From assembly GCA_963575745.1 (NCBI GenBank), contig CAUYUJ010020560.1:432501-496500 (forward strand): a stretch of 64,000 nucleotides of DNA, read 5' to 3'. Source of the stretch: Prorocentrum cordatum (lineage: Eukaryota > Sar > Dinophyceae > Prorocentrales > Prorocentraceae). Shown here piece by piece: positions 31,498-41,689 of this stretch; the first letter of the stretch is position 1; each line of letters starts with the position of its first letter. A program made the position numbers and the translations under genes. Below the pieces are notes generated by a model. It was not told where the DNA came from and did not search any database. It saw only the letters and a list, made by a program, of their open reading frames with translations.

Positions 31498-31549
<52 letters not shown>
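31497..31549. repeat. AAGC tetranucleotide array, 13 units
   Basis: A perfect (AAGC)n run after AATAAACC. Confidence 0.95.
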
Positions 31550-31937
31550 TCCGGCCGGGCGACTCAGAGATCCGCTCGCCCCATACACCAACCAATAGAC
31601 CCAAAAACGCCCCTCGAGCACTTGCAAAACACCCTGCCGCGCGGGTCGAGGCGTCCTCCCCCTTTATGCAACCCCCCCCCCTGGAGGAGGGGGCGCGCTC
31701 CTCGCAGCCGCTCGAGCCGTCCGCGTCGGCGCCCTCGCCCTCCACGGCGACTCCTGGGCGCCCGTCTCCGGGTCGCGACGGGAGGGCATCGGCGGCGGAC
31801 TCCCAGCGTCAGTCTCCGCGGCGCGCCGACGGGGGAGGCGCGAGGGGGGGGCAGGCCTCCTCGGAGGGCGGCGGGGCTCCTCGGAGGCCCTCCCCTTCGG
31901 CCTTCCAGGGGGCCCTCGGTGTCTTCAGAGAGGGCCC
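31550..31937. other. No gene recognised
   Basis: GC-rich sequence with several short imperfect duplications. No supported feature. Confidence 0.4.
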
Positions 31938-32153
31938 AAAGAGCAGAAGAAGAAGAGGACACGCCATGCGCCTAAATGTTTGGCGCTCCGCGCGGATTTC
32001 CTGGATCCTCGCCGGACCCCCCCTCCCTGGCGCGCGGAGCGCGCCAGGGGCGGCGCCAGAGGTGCCGCCAAGGGGGGGCCCAGCGCGGACCCAGGAAATC
32101 CGCGCGGAGCGCCAACAGCTTATGCTTATGGCGTTTTCTCATCTTCTGCTCTT
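31938..32153. mobile_element. Foldback element F, copy 2 (best preserved)
   Basis: Arms of about 75 bp: AAGAGCAGAAGA.GA..., GGCGCTCCGCGCGGATTTCC on the left and its near-perfect complement GGAAATCCGCGCGGAGCGCC then ATCTTCTGCTCTT on the right. The short middle is GCGCC-rich. Confidence 0.8.
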
Positions 32154-32369
32154 CGAGCCTTCTCCGAAGGCACTGGAGGTGCGAGGCGGGAATTTCTCCA
32201 TATGGAACCGACGTCCTGGTGCCCCAACGGGCGGTGGATATGGATATGTTTCGGCCCCTGGGGGCCCGAGTATGTCCATGCCCACCGCCTGCCGAGGCTC
32301 CGAAAGCTGACCCTCCAGGCGGTGGTCATGTAGAAATTCCCGCCTCGGACTAGAGGCTCCCCAGAATTT
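32154..32369. other. No gene; small inverted pair
   Basis: GCGGGAATTTCTCCATATGG (32181) is partly answered by CATGTAGAAATTCCCGC (32326), and GGGGCCCG/CGGGCCCC-like text lies between. This may be a further degraded foldback copy. Confidence 0.4.
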
Positions 32370-32583
32370 GGACGCCCGAAATGGGCACGGAAAGAATGGT
32401 TACAATGCCCAACAACAAATGTTGTCCCAAATCAACAGCGGCCACTGTTGGACAGGCGGCCTTCTGTCTCGAATCTCGGATGGACACAGGCCGCGGCGGC
32501 GCGGACAGCGAGTCCTGTTCCAAATGAACAGGAACTGCTGTTGGGCATTGTACCCATTCTTTCCGTACCCATTTCGTTCGTCC
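32370..32583. mobile_element. Family D inverted-repeat element, copy 3 (best preserved)
   Basis: A 214-bp element. Left GGACGCCCGAAATGGGCACG then GAAAGAATGG; right CCATTCTTTCCGTACCCATT then TCGTTCGTCC. The interior has CAACAACAAATGTTGTCCCA and GCGGACAGCGAGTCCTGTTC. No clear target duplication. Confidence 0.8.
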
Positions 32584-32899
32584 TGACAGAAGGCCGCAGG
32601 GAGGGGCCTCCGAGGAGCGCTCTCTCTTCCTCGAACGAGCCCGCCGGCGGGCCCGAGGCCTCCCGAGCCCCCTGCGCAGGCCCGCCCCCTGCCCTGCCCT
32701 TCCAGAGAGCTATTCCTTAGCACTGGAGGCCTCAAAACCTAAAAAACTAAACGAGACGACCTAAAACCAAGACGCAGAATACCTCTGGGATGGGTTTTTC
32801 AGTCGGGTGCCATTTTTTAGCCCTCCTGGAAGGTCAGGGTGCCCGCCCCCCCCCCCCCCAGGCGCGCCGCCGATCCCGGCGCCCGTCCGGCGGGGCGCG

Positions 32900-33240
32900 G
32901 GCGCGGGCGCACTGGTGCGACGTGCTTCCTCGCGGGGACCTGCCGGCCCGGGTCGAGCCAGGCCCAGGCCATGGCCAGGCCCTGCAGGATCCTGCGCGAT
33001 CCTGCGCCAGTCCTGAGGGGCGCAGGCGGGGCGCCCGGGTGCGACGTGCTTCCTGTCGGGGGCCTTCCGGCCCGGGTCGAGCCAGACCTGGGCGAGTCAG
33101 GCCCTGCAGGATCCTGCAAGGTCCTGCACCCGAGCCTGGGTCAACCCGAAGGATCCCGCAAGAGTCCTGCACCCAAGCCCGGGTCAATGCGACCCTGGCC
33201 CTGCAGGGTCCTGCAACATCGGGCGCTCTGGCGGACCCCC
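32900..33240. repeat. Two-unit tandem repeat of about 122 bp plus CCTGCAGGATCCTGC subrepeats
   Basis: GGTGCGACGTGCTTCCT occurs at about 32914 and 33037, each followed by CCGGCCCGGGTCGAGCCAG and CCCTGCAGGATCCTGC. Further degenerate TCCTGCA.CC words run to 33220. Confidence 0.7.
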
Positions 33241-33738
33241 GTTGGCATTGACCCCGTCTCTTGAGCCCCGACTTCTGCTGGAGTCGCGCGTCCGACCCGA
33301 GCACGTGCAAAAGGATGCGCAGCGCGCGTGGACGCTCAGGGACAGGATGCGGGGTAAGGTCGCAAGGCCCTTTGGACGTCCAAGCTGAAGCCCGCTGGGG
33401 AGGAAAACTGATCAGGGTGGACCGAGGAGCACGGCTGTAAGAGTACGGTCAAAAATAACGATCAGGATGGAATTTAGGCTGCAAGACCCTTGGAAAAACG
33501 CGAGAGCCAAGGATACGCGAGCACAAACGTGGACCAAGGCTGGCTAAAAACAGGAGGATGAAGGTGCCCAGGCGAGAAAGAGCCCATCCTTAACGCCGAT
33601 TTTGACTGTACGACGCGGCTCGGCTGTGCTGCTGCTGTGCGCCTCGGTTGGAGGCGCGCGTCCGACCCGAACGCGAAGCATGTCGTTACCCAGGCGGCGT
33701 GGGCAGCAAGCGCCCGCGACGGAGCTCGCACTACAATT
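33241..33738. other. No gene; one short duplication
   Basis: GCGCGTCCGACCCGA occurs at about 33287 and 33656. Nothing else recognised. Confidence 0.4.
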
Positions 33739-33918
33739 AGCGGGCGAAGAGCGGTACGAAGTCAACTTCTCCGCCGTCGGGGGCGCCTGCCCCGCCCGGG
33801 CGGCTGGAGAGTTCATGCCCCTGCGGTGCCACGTGGGGGTACGCACTTTCCAGCCGCCCAAGGGGGGCAGGCGCCCCCGAAGGCGGAGAAGTTTATGGTA
33901 TACCGCTCTTCGCCCGCT
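33739..33918. mobile_element. Foldback element, single copy
   Basis: The left arm (AGCGGGCGAAGAGCGGTA.., AACTTCTCCGCC.TCGGGGGC, GCCTGCCCC) is matched by the right arm as its reverse complement. Arms are about 75 bp with a loop of about 35 bp. No second copy was seen in the window and no clear target duplication. Confidence 0.7.
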
Positions 33919-34819
33919 CATAGGAGAATTCGGAGGGCGCGCTTCGCCCCTGCGTGGCCGACGCGCATATAGCGGAAACATGCCCAGGTGGTGCCAGAGT
34001 CTACGCGGCAGTCGGAAGGAGCGGTGGCTCGCCTCGAGGTGCAGCGAATCCCTGGGCGAGTCGCTGGTTCGAGCACTGCAATCGGACCCAGACGAGAAGA
34101 ACATTATTCAAGAACATGAGACCCTCCGTCGGACAAAACAAAACAGAACATCCAACCAACACAAAGAGCACTAGGGTACCCCCCGACCTAACCTGGATCT
34201 TATACCTCGGTCTGGCTGTAACATGAAGTAGAGCCAGCCCAGTCCCCGACTCAATGGAACGTTCCACTTGTCAAGTGGTTTAAGTCCCAACTCGGGAACA
34301 TAAGATGGTGTCCTCCTACCGTGACAAGGGGTGCGTCTGGATAGGGCCCCTGAAGATGTAACCCCGAATATGCTTGATGTTCTAAACGATTAACTGTTGT
34401 TTTGTGACTCGCCGGGAACTCGCCTGCGAATTATGTCTGCGCCAATTCGAAGAGCCCCAGCAGTGCCCGCTCACAACGGCATCGGAGACCACCTGATCGC
34501 TCTTGCATTTCTGAAGGAGGGCACGTGGGGTAGACAGTTGGTAAAACGGGGTACCAGGCAGTCGAGGCCATTTCGGAGGCCGAACGACTTGGGTCAGACC
34601 GTGTGTGATGATCGTATGGATATAGACTTGAGGGGGCTGAACGACGAGCCCAAGTTGAGCCAATATTCTTTGCTTCTAGCTCAATCCCAAGCAGGCCATG
34701 CTCTGAAATCCACCGCGCTCGCTGAAGGACAAACGGCGGGATGCCGATGCCAACGAGGCCCGCAAGACGGCCGAATAAGGCCGCGAGAGAAGAAATACTA
34801 ACCGACGTTTCGAGCCTTC
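33919..34819. other. No gene recognised
   Basis: No domain or repeat was recognised except GCTGAAGGACAAACGGCGGG at about 34720, which recurs at about 35176. Confidence 0.4.
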
Positions 34820-34977
34820 CGCCCCAAGAGGTCCCCAAAAAACCTCAAGACGCGCCCCAGACGTCCCCGCGAGGCCCCCAAGAAGCCCCTAAGAAACCCC
34901 AAGAACACTCCCAAAACAACCCCACGAGGGTAACATCCGTAATTTTCCTGACGTGTAATTTTTTTCAGCGTCGCCGC

Positions 34978-35018
<41 letters not shown>

Positions 35019-35200
35019 CCTTCGTCGTCGTAGTCGTCGTCGCCGCCGCCGCCTTCGTCATCGCCGTCGTCGTCGCTTTTGTCGTCGCCGTCGTCATCGT
35101 CGTCGTCGTCGGTCGTGGTCCTCGTCGTCGTCCCCCTTCAGGGTCGGCTGCGCCGGCCGTGAGGCCTCCGCCCACACATGCTGAAGGACAAACGGCGGGA
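34820..35200. repeat. Composite: CCAAGAGG array, CCGTCG microsatellite, TTCAGGGTCGGC motif
   Basis: A CCAAGAGG-type array (34820-34930), CGCCGT/CGTCGT triplets (34965-35130) and TTCAGGGTCGGCTGCGCCGG followed by CCGTGAGGCCTCCGCC. The same order occurs at 29820-29975 and, with less triplet DNA, at 36770-36975. The 20-mer GCTGAAGGACAAACGGCGGG brackets the block at 34720 and 35176. Confidence 0.6.
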
Positions 35201-36335
35201 TGCCAAAACAAGAGGACAGGTGAGCCGCTCCCCGCATCCTCCTCGAAACTTCCGCCCCGTCCCGCCTGCCCCCGCAAGCGCTCCCCGTCTGCCCGAGCCG
35301 CCCAGGCTCGCAGTCTCGCGCGAAGCGCGATTCTCCTCGAGCCCTCGACCGCCCGGAGAAGGAGGGGAGAGGGGTGCTGAAGCTCATCGTGCCTCCTCCC
35401 GACGTCCGAAACGCGCTTTCGAGAGCTACATATGCCGTGCTGTGGTGGGCCGGCGGCGGTGCGAGCCAAGGAAGGGGCCCCTAAACCAGCAGGGCCCCGA
35501 AGGTTCATGGCTCACAGTGTCACAACCGCCTGCAGCCCGAAGCTCGCAGGCTGAGCAGGACATCGGAGGAGGAGGAGGCGGAGGAGGAGGAGGAGCGAGG
35601 AGGAGTGATGCGGAAGATCGAGGAGGGGAGGGAGGATCGAGGAGGGCGCCCCGAGAGCGTCACAACAAGGCGAGTCGGCGGGCTCCGACGGACGGGGAGG
35701 GGGGCTAATTAAGGACCTCCTTGTCGCTCGCGGACAAAAAAATTGAAGGGCCCAAGAACGTTGAAGGATGTTGTCCTCCTGGGGACATCCTCGGGAGGTG
35801 ATAAACCAAGCTGGCTCCAAGATGTCCCCAGGTCGCCCTAAGGTGCACGGTATGGTTTACACATGGGCCTGCTGATGCTGATCCCAAGCTTCAGATTGGC
35901 AGCTGCCCTCCTTCTCTGTCACTGTACGTTTTTATTTACCCTTGCCAAACCTAGAAAGCTCAGCTGGGGAGGGCTGGCGGGGATGAAAATATCATGAATA
36001 ATATCACGCGGTCAGTTTCACCCATTCATGGTGAACTCATTCCCACAGTCCCACCCCGAGTCACCACGTTACGCGTCAAATCCAGCTCTGCTTACCATGT
36101 GGAGCTTGACTGTGGCATGGAAAAACACCGTAAAAGCAACATCAATCCAGAAGAAGAGGACACGACTGATGTGCGCGCCTTCCCAAAGACCAGTTGTAGA
36201 TCTCATGCTGGATGCACTGCGCGGTAGGCCTGCGCTGGTACCGGATCGTGATTCGGTCATTCTGCTTTGGCAGTTGTCCTATGCTTGAGAGTGTGCTGCA
36301 AGCCCTGTCAGATGCCTAGGCAACCCAGAATGGAC
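35201..36335. other. No gene recognised
   Basis: A GGA-rich stretch lies at 35565-35600. From 35880 to 36330 composition is closer to even. Open frames there (for example 35994-36227) show no known motif. Confidence 0.4.
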
Positions 36336-36339
36336 GCCT

Positions 36340-36545
36340 TTGAATGCAGTATTAGAAGAACAACATAACCAGCTGAAACATACACGTGTAGAGCTTCGCG
36401 CAGATTTCTTGGATCTGCACGGGGCTCCCCTCCATGGCGTGCGGAACGCGTCAAGGGGGGGCGCCAGAAGCGCCGGCAGGGAGACCAGCGTCGATCCGAG
36501 AAATCCGGGCGGAACTCCGAAACTGTTGTTTATGCAATTTTTTTT
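36340..36545. mobile_element. Foldback element F, copy 3
   Basis: Core TTCGCGCAGATTTCTTGGAT and ATCCGAGAAATCCGGGCGGA; outer arms AACAACATAA and TTGTTTATG. More diverged than copy 2. Confidence 0.65.
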
Positions 36546-36988
36546 CTGACGCGCAACAATCACGCATGTCTCGCTTCTGTCGAAAAGCATAGGACATCAT
36601 TGTCACTGACACCCTGCGATCTGCTGCCTCTGCTATGCTACTAACCTGACGTGCTGCAACGATCTGCCAATGCGTCACCATCGATCAACAGTCTCTTCTT
36701 ATACCCGGAAGCACTCCAGAGGCTAACATGAGGGGAACCCGAACTGAAATTTCGAGCCACTCCTTCAAAGATGCGCACCCTCCGAAACCGCCAGCAGGCC
36801 CCCCAAAGCACACTAAGAATCCTGATAAGGCCCCAGGGACGCTCCCGAGAGACCTTGGCTCAAACGAGGCCCCCACCACCAGCCCCTGCGCATCCACGAC
36901 CTTCTTGGGGCCTTCCTCCGAAACCCCCATTCAGGGTCGGCGAAGCCGGCCGCACGGCCTCTGCAATCCTCTTCTTCCACCCCTTACT
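36546..36988. repeat. Third copy of CCAAGAGG-like / CATTCAGGGTCGGCG composite
   Basis: 36770-36975 holds GGCCCC-rich degenerate units, then CATTCAGGGTCGGCGAAGCC and GGCCGCACGGCCTCTGC. 36546-36769 has nothing recognised. Confidence 0.5.
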
Positions 36989-37160
36989 GACCACCTATAC
37001 CAGACCACCTCAACCCCCCAACCCGAAGACCCGAATTTCGGGTCGGGGGGCGCACGGGCTTCACATGTGTTTTTTCGATGTCCCCCGACCCTCCCCCCCC
37101 TGGAGATGGAGGGCAAAGCAGGGCCTTCGGGTTGGGTTGGGGTGGCTTGGTGGGCGGTGA
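36989..37160. mobile_element. Inverted-repeat element (family Z), copy 2, with 6-bp target duplication
   Basis: A 172-bp element. Left GACCACC..ACCAGACCACCTCAACC; right GGGTTGGGTTGGGGTGGCTT then GGTGGGCGGTGA. A perfect direct repeat CTTACT flanks it (36983-36988 and 37161-37166). The interior has ACCCGAATTTCGGGTC. Confidence 0.75.
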
Positions 37161-37166
37161 CTTACT

Positions 37167-37435
37167 CCTCTCTCCTCAAACTCTTGATTGGAAGGAAAGC
37201 ACGCCGTCGGTGTGCACCAGGACGATGTCGTCGTTGCACGGGTTGCGATAGCCCACCCCGAAAAGGCGGATGCACGATGAGGAACTGGCGGGGACGTGCA
37301 ACCCGTGCGAAGAGCATGACTCACCGAGAAGAGGAACATTATCATTAGCGAAGTACCACAGGGCAAAAAGAGAACGAGGTGGAGGAGGACCCGTAGCACT
37401 CGAACCGCCAAAGTTAAGCGTGAACAGTCGTGTGG

Positions 37436-37436
<1 letters not shown>
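37167..37436. other. No gene recognised
   Basis: Under 300 bases of ordinary composition; nothing supported. Confidence 0.4.
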
Positions 37437-37470
<34 letters not shown>

Positions 37471-37621
37471 GATGTAGATCGATATACATATGCAACGCCC
37501 GACGGGTACAAACCATGACGAATCCCAGTCCAAAGTGTAGAACACAACATGTTTGCTGACAACGCCGCATGCTTGCACAGACTTGCGTAGCTGCAGATGC
37601 ATACATACATACATACATACA

Positions 37622-37652
<31 letters not shown>

Positions 37653-37695
37653 GTATACATACATACATATGTCTACATATACATCTATATATATA
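37437..37695. repeat. TA run and CATA arrays
   Basis: TA dinucleotides at 37437-37468, then unique-looking sequence, then CATA tetranucleotides at 37597-37650 with degenerate continuation to 37695. Confidence 0.9.
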
Positions 37696-38085
37696 TGGAT
37701 ACGTGCACTTGGATCCGTCACCGTGCCGCGAAACACCGAATGGAGTGTCGCTGCACGGAAAGAAGTAGGCGTGCGCGTGGCCTTTCCCATGATCATCAAC
37801 ACGGGATTGGAGAGACCGGCTGGAGTGGAGTGTCTTCAGGTTTCTTCGATCCCTCAACGTGGAGCATTGGAGGCTCCACCAGGGGCTCAGGGGCCCGAGC
37901 GACCTGGCGCTCCTGGCCGCTCCCAGGGGTAGCGGCTGGACGTCTGCAGAGGCCTCGGGGGCGTGATGCGGGACGCTCGCTTCTGGCCTGTGGGTCCGTC
38001 TCCGGGGGCCCTCGGGGCTGGCCCGAGGAGGCCAACAACGTCCCAAACACGGTGGCGTTTATGCAAGTTTCGCACACTACGAGGT
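37696..38085. other. No gene recognised
   Basis: Nothing supported in either strand. Confidence 0.4.
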
Positions 38086-38245
38086 GAACAACTGGTGACA
38101 TAAACATACAAACTCACAGATTCGCGCGGATTACTCGGATCGGCGCCGGACCCCCATCCGCGCCGGAGGCGCCGCTAAGGGGGCTCCAGCGCCGATCCGA
38201 GAAACGCGCGCGGGCCTCCGAATTGTTATGCTTGTGTCAGTGTTC
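38086..38245. mobile_element. Foldback element F, copy 4
   Basis: Left GTGACATAAACATACAAACT..., GCGCGGATTACTCGGATCGG; right CCGATCCGAGAAACGCGCGC..., ATTGTTATGCTTGTGTCA. Arms pair over about 54 bp. Confidence 0.75.
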
Positions 38246-38572
38246 GTTTCCGCTACTAGACTCGTAGCGAGTAGTTGCTTACGTCAGTGAGTAATGAGTA
38301 GTGAGTAGATAGTAGCGAGTAAAGAGGAGCAAGCGTTGATGGAGTCCCGAGCTGTCCAAGAGGCGCCGCCACTGACACCTCAGGAGCTGTGCCTCCCGAG
38401 AGGCCCCCCCCCCCCCCCGAAGCCCTGAGAGAGGACCCCGGAGACGCAGCACCGAGGAGGCCCCAGAAGAAGCCCGCGAGGGGCCCCTCGCATGCGCCCC
38501 AAGACTGGCCATCGTTCGGACGCCCATTCCCAATGTTTTTGAGTGGTTTCGCGAGTTGTGCTTCGCTTTTTT
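38246..38572. other. No gene; short duplicated words
   Basis: AGTGAGTA-type words cluster at 38260-38320 and an 18-C run lies at about 38405. A degraded CCCAAGAGG-type text runs from 38350 to 38510. Confidence 0.4.
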
Positions 38573-38695
38573 TTTTTTGTGTGTGTGTGTGTGTTTGTGT
38601 GTGTGTTTTGTGTGTGTTTGCGTGTGTTTGCGTGTGTGCGTGTGTGCGTGTGGTTGTCGTTGTTGATGCTGTTGTTGTTGTTGTTGTTGTTGAAC
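38573..38695. repeat. GT array passing into TTG array
   Basis: GT dinucleotides with occasional interruptions (38578-38650), then TTG triplets (38655-38692). Confidence 0.95.
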
Positions 38696-38759
38696 ATTAT
38701 TAATTCTAAAGAATAATTATTGTTGGGCCCCCTGGTGCGCGCCCCCCCCGCCGCGCCTA

Positions 38760-39140
38760 GGCCGCAGCCACGTTTTCATCATTTTCGTGAGGAAGCCTCA
38801 GGTAATTCGAGTTGATCAAGATCCGGTTGTTTTGTTGTAATCCGTTTTCCCTTGCAAAAAAACACTATAAAATGACATTTCTTGTTCTAATATAATCAAA
38901 TTTCAAGAATCCCTTGCAAAAAATAAGGTAAAGTGGACATTCGCGCGCGCAAGACGAAATCCTTCCAAAAGCTTAGTGTTCGGAGCGATTTTAACATAAA
39001 AACATCAAAAAACCAATGGTTTTTCAACAAAAAAATGTCAAAATCTCATCCCGCGCGCTCTTGCGGATTCGTAGGAAACCCAACACTTTTTAAACATTTC
39101 TGTCAAACGGGCTTTTGCGAGCAACTTTTTCGAACTTCTG
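38760..39140. other. AT-rich island without recognised gene
   Basis: About 380 bp with many A/T runs in a GC-rich window. CCCTTGCAAAAAA occurs twice (38849 and 38910), and AAAAAACCAATGGTTTTT is a short palindrome (39007). GCGCGC-containing words, CGCGCGCGCAAGACG and CCGCGCGCTCTTGCGG, are partial inverted matches. No open frame with recognisable protein. Confidence 0.6.
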
Positions 39141-39505
39141 CGACAACGGTTGCGCACCTGCCAGGGCCATCATCCCTGTCAAATAATACCATGCGGGACA
39201 CATTCGTCTCTCTGTATTATGTATTGTATGGCACAATTGCACCATGCTGGGCACATGCGCGCCCCGAATAAGTGACCAAGTTCTGTGGGTGTGTACCCCA
39301 CGCCAGTGTAGTAGCCACGGTCGTCCGCACGCCACGAAGTGAAGTGTCCCAACGTCATAGGGCGGGAAGCTGGGTTTGGGTGGTCGCGAAGAGTCGTTTG
39401 GATATTTGGTAGAGCTTGTAATGCCCCCCCACGAAGTGGGGGTATTGCCTGGTGTCGTATGAAAACCCTGGCACTGGGGAGAACACCACGCGTTCGGGTA
39501 AAATG
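39141..39505. other. No gene; partial tandem duplication
   Basis: ACCATGCGGGACACATTCG (39190) and ACCATGCTGGGCACATGCG (39241) look like a diverged 51-bp direct repeat. Nothing else recognised. Confidence 0.4.
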
Positions 39506-39559
<54 letters not shown>

Positions 39560-39560
39560 A
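39506..39560. repeat. TTG microsatellite
   Basis: About 18 TTG triplets, then degenerate TTG/TTA to 39600. Confidence 0.95.
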
Positions 39561-39808
39561 TTATTTCTGTTGTTGTTGCTAAAGTTGTTTGTGTTATGTG
39601 TTGCTGTTGTTGATGCCGTTTTGCGCAAGGCGAACAGTTGTGCTCCTCGACGGCCCGCGCCGAGGAAGAAGGCACACGTCCGAGCGATGCCGAGAAGAGG
39701 CCTGCCCAGAGGTTTGAAGAAGATGTCGCCCAAAGAAATCTCCAGGATCCTCTCAAAAGGCTGCTGGTCCACGACCCGAGCACGGTGGCGGGATCGGCCG
39801 ACGGCCTA

Positions 39809-39847
<39 letters not shown>

Positions 39848-40035
39848 GTATGTGTGTTTCTCTGTCTTGCTTTGTCTCTCGGCCCCTACATATACATGTA
39901 TATACATACATGCACGTACACATATGTCTATCTATGTGCGTATATGCATAGCACTATATATATAGAGAGAGAGAGAGAGAAAGAAAGAAAGAAAGAACGA
40001 GAGAAAGAAATCAAGAGAGAGAGAGAGAGAGACAG
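39809..40035. repeat. CT array, ATAC-like stretch, GA array
   Basis: CTCTCT (39809-39842), TATGTA/CATACA-type sequence (39843-39960), then GA dinucleotides and GAAA units (39963-40034). The CT and GA blocks are complementary and could pair. Confidence 0.85.
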
Positions 40036-40550
40036 CTGAGTGAACAAAAAAGACACAGGGTCTCACACTCTCCCCGGGTGCGTGGCGCAAGTGGGGCTCC
40101 ACGGTGCCGCCTCGTGCTGTGCTGTGTTGCTGTCGCCGAGCGGCCCGCAATCCACGCCCGCGGCCCACGCTCTGCAGGCCAGATCTCGGAAAACGCTGGC
40201 TGGGGCTCGGAACCCGAAGGATGTCTGCACCCCAAGTGAGTCCCAGTTGAGGTGCCTGCTGCCCCAGCGTCGCTTGGACCCGCAGGGGTAGGGTCCGCAC
40301 GCGGACGCAGCCGCGACCCACGCGCACCGAATCGAAAAAATCACGCCGCCTGCGGAGGGCGGGCGGCCACTGAGGATCAGGTCGGCGCCTGCGGCGGGCA
40401 CGTTGGCACGCCAGCCTCCGACCTTCGCGACCCGCCGACGCCTCGCCTCGCTACCCGCCAGGAGTCTTCAAGGAGAGCATCGACTACAAAATTGACTTGC
40501 CCCAGACTTGATCTGTCCTTCGAACCTTAATCAAATGTGAAGAATGGCCC
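40036..40550. other. No gene recognised
   Basis: GC-rich; nothing supported. GCCTGCGG.GGGC words recur at 40348, 40387 and 40980. Confidence 0.4.
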
Positions 40551-40912
40551 GTATATCCACCAAACATTATGTGCATTGTTCCGTAGCTTCGACGGCAAAG
40601 ATAATCTTGAGGGTAGATCGATTCTGTATGTGGTGGCCAGTCCACAAGAAATCTTCCACAAGAAACCAAACTCTTAGACCCCAGTGCGGGAACGCGACGC
40701 TCTCCACAACAACCATCGAAATCCAAGAAACCTAGGGCACCCTGAAGGCAAGCAGGGTGTTTCTTGGCATGAGATTGCATTTTTTTGTTGTTGCCAAATT
40801 GAGCTTCCCGATGCAAACACGCAAAATGCGTAGAACGCTCCGTAGATCTACCGAACACACTGTGCATTTTCCGCAGATTCGACGGAACATACATCTTTGG
40901 GTACGTAACTCG
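40551..40912. repeat. Two direct family J ends around repeat I, copy 2
   Basis: CC.CCAAACATTATGTGCATT..CCGTAGCTTCGACGG (40557) and CTACCGAACACACTGTGCATTTTCCGCAGATTCGACGG (40850; quoted as separate short words) are direct copies. Repeat I (40640-40780; CACAAGAAATCTTCCACAAG, GCAGGGTGTTTCTTGGCATG) lies between them. Confidence 0.55.
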
Positions 40913-41090
40913 AACTTTCTAATAATGCTAAAAATTGAGCCCGCGGCGGGCTGTTTGCTTCGGACAACAATCGGCGTGCCTGCGGCGGGCCTCTTCACAC
41001 CCGGTGCTCGCGAGCCCCGCAGCCTCGGCAAAACTGCCCGAGACCGCCCCACAGCTCGAACAAGTGCACAGCAAAAACTGCAAGCATCTA

Positions 41091-41314
41091 TTATCAGGAA
41101 AATCCTGAAGCCTCGCGCGGCAACTTGAGACCTGGTTTGGGTCGGATCCACGCCGGATTTACGTCGGGCAACGTCGGAACTACGTCGGATTCACGTCGGA
41201 CTGACGCCGGAACGTCGCCGCGCGAGCGTCGACCCATAGCTTACGGAGCTGACGTGTGGACTAGATAGTACAAGTATTACGCGCCGCGCGAGGCCTCCAG
41301 GATTCTCCTCATAA
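41091..41314. mobile_element. Element B, single complete copy
   Basis: A 224-bp element with terminal inverted repeats of about 32 bp: left TTATCAGGAAAATCCTGAAG then CCTCGCGCGGC; right GCCGCGCGAGGCCTCCAGGA then TTCTCCTCATAA. The interior has GTCGGATTTACGTCGG-type subrepeats and GTCGACCCATAGCTTACGGA. This copy defines the unit that is dimerised at 20122-20520. Confidence 0.8.
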
Positions 41315-41369
41315 CATCTCTAAATTGCCCATCTTACAACGATACCAGGGCGAGGAAAACATCGGGTGA

Positions 41370-41470
41370 CGATAGATCAGGAATATCTGAGATCCGGCGG
41401 CAATTGATACTGTCTCGGGCGCCGCGGCCTTCTCAGAGCGTTCCGGAACTCTCTGGAACGGAATTAACCT
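41370..41470. repeat. Family K dispersed repeat copy
   Basis: CTGAGATCCGGCGGC, then CTCGGGCGCCGCGGCCTTCT and CAGAGCGTTCCGGAAC. It lies 60 bp after element B, as at 20.7 kb where K copies also follow the B dimer. Confidence 0.55.
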
Positions 41471-41689
41471 CTTCCATTCCCGCCCAGCATATGTCATGTA
41501 CTGCTCTGTGGTACTGGTCCGTGCTGCTCTTCAGGTGGTGGTGGACATAACGGCAGCAACCCGAGATCCACTGAGTCCACAAGTGGTTCCTGTGGACATT
41601 GCGAATCACGTCGCGATGGCGTTACAGAGGACGGGGCTACTGGGCATGAGCGCGATAGCGGCAGGAATTCAGTGCCAGCGGAGGGGAAT

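Noticed and set aside
34040-34090. CTGGTTCGAGCACTG as a tRNA T-arm
   Set aside because: The arms around it do not pair and no acceptor stem is present.
34650-34666. GTTGAGCCAAT as a reverse-oriented leader relict
   Set aside because: Only about nine bases match, with no gene following.
36850-36866. TTGGCTCAAA as a possible second spliced-leader relict
   Set aside because: Only 9-10 bases match and the upstream CCGTAGCCATT part is absent; expected by chance.
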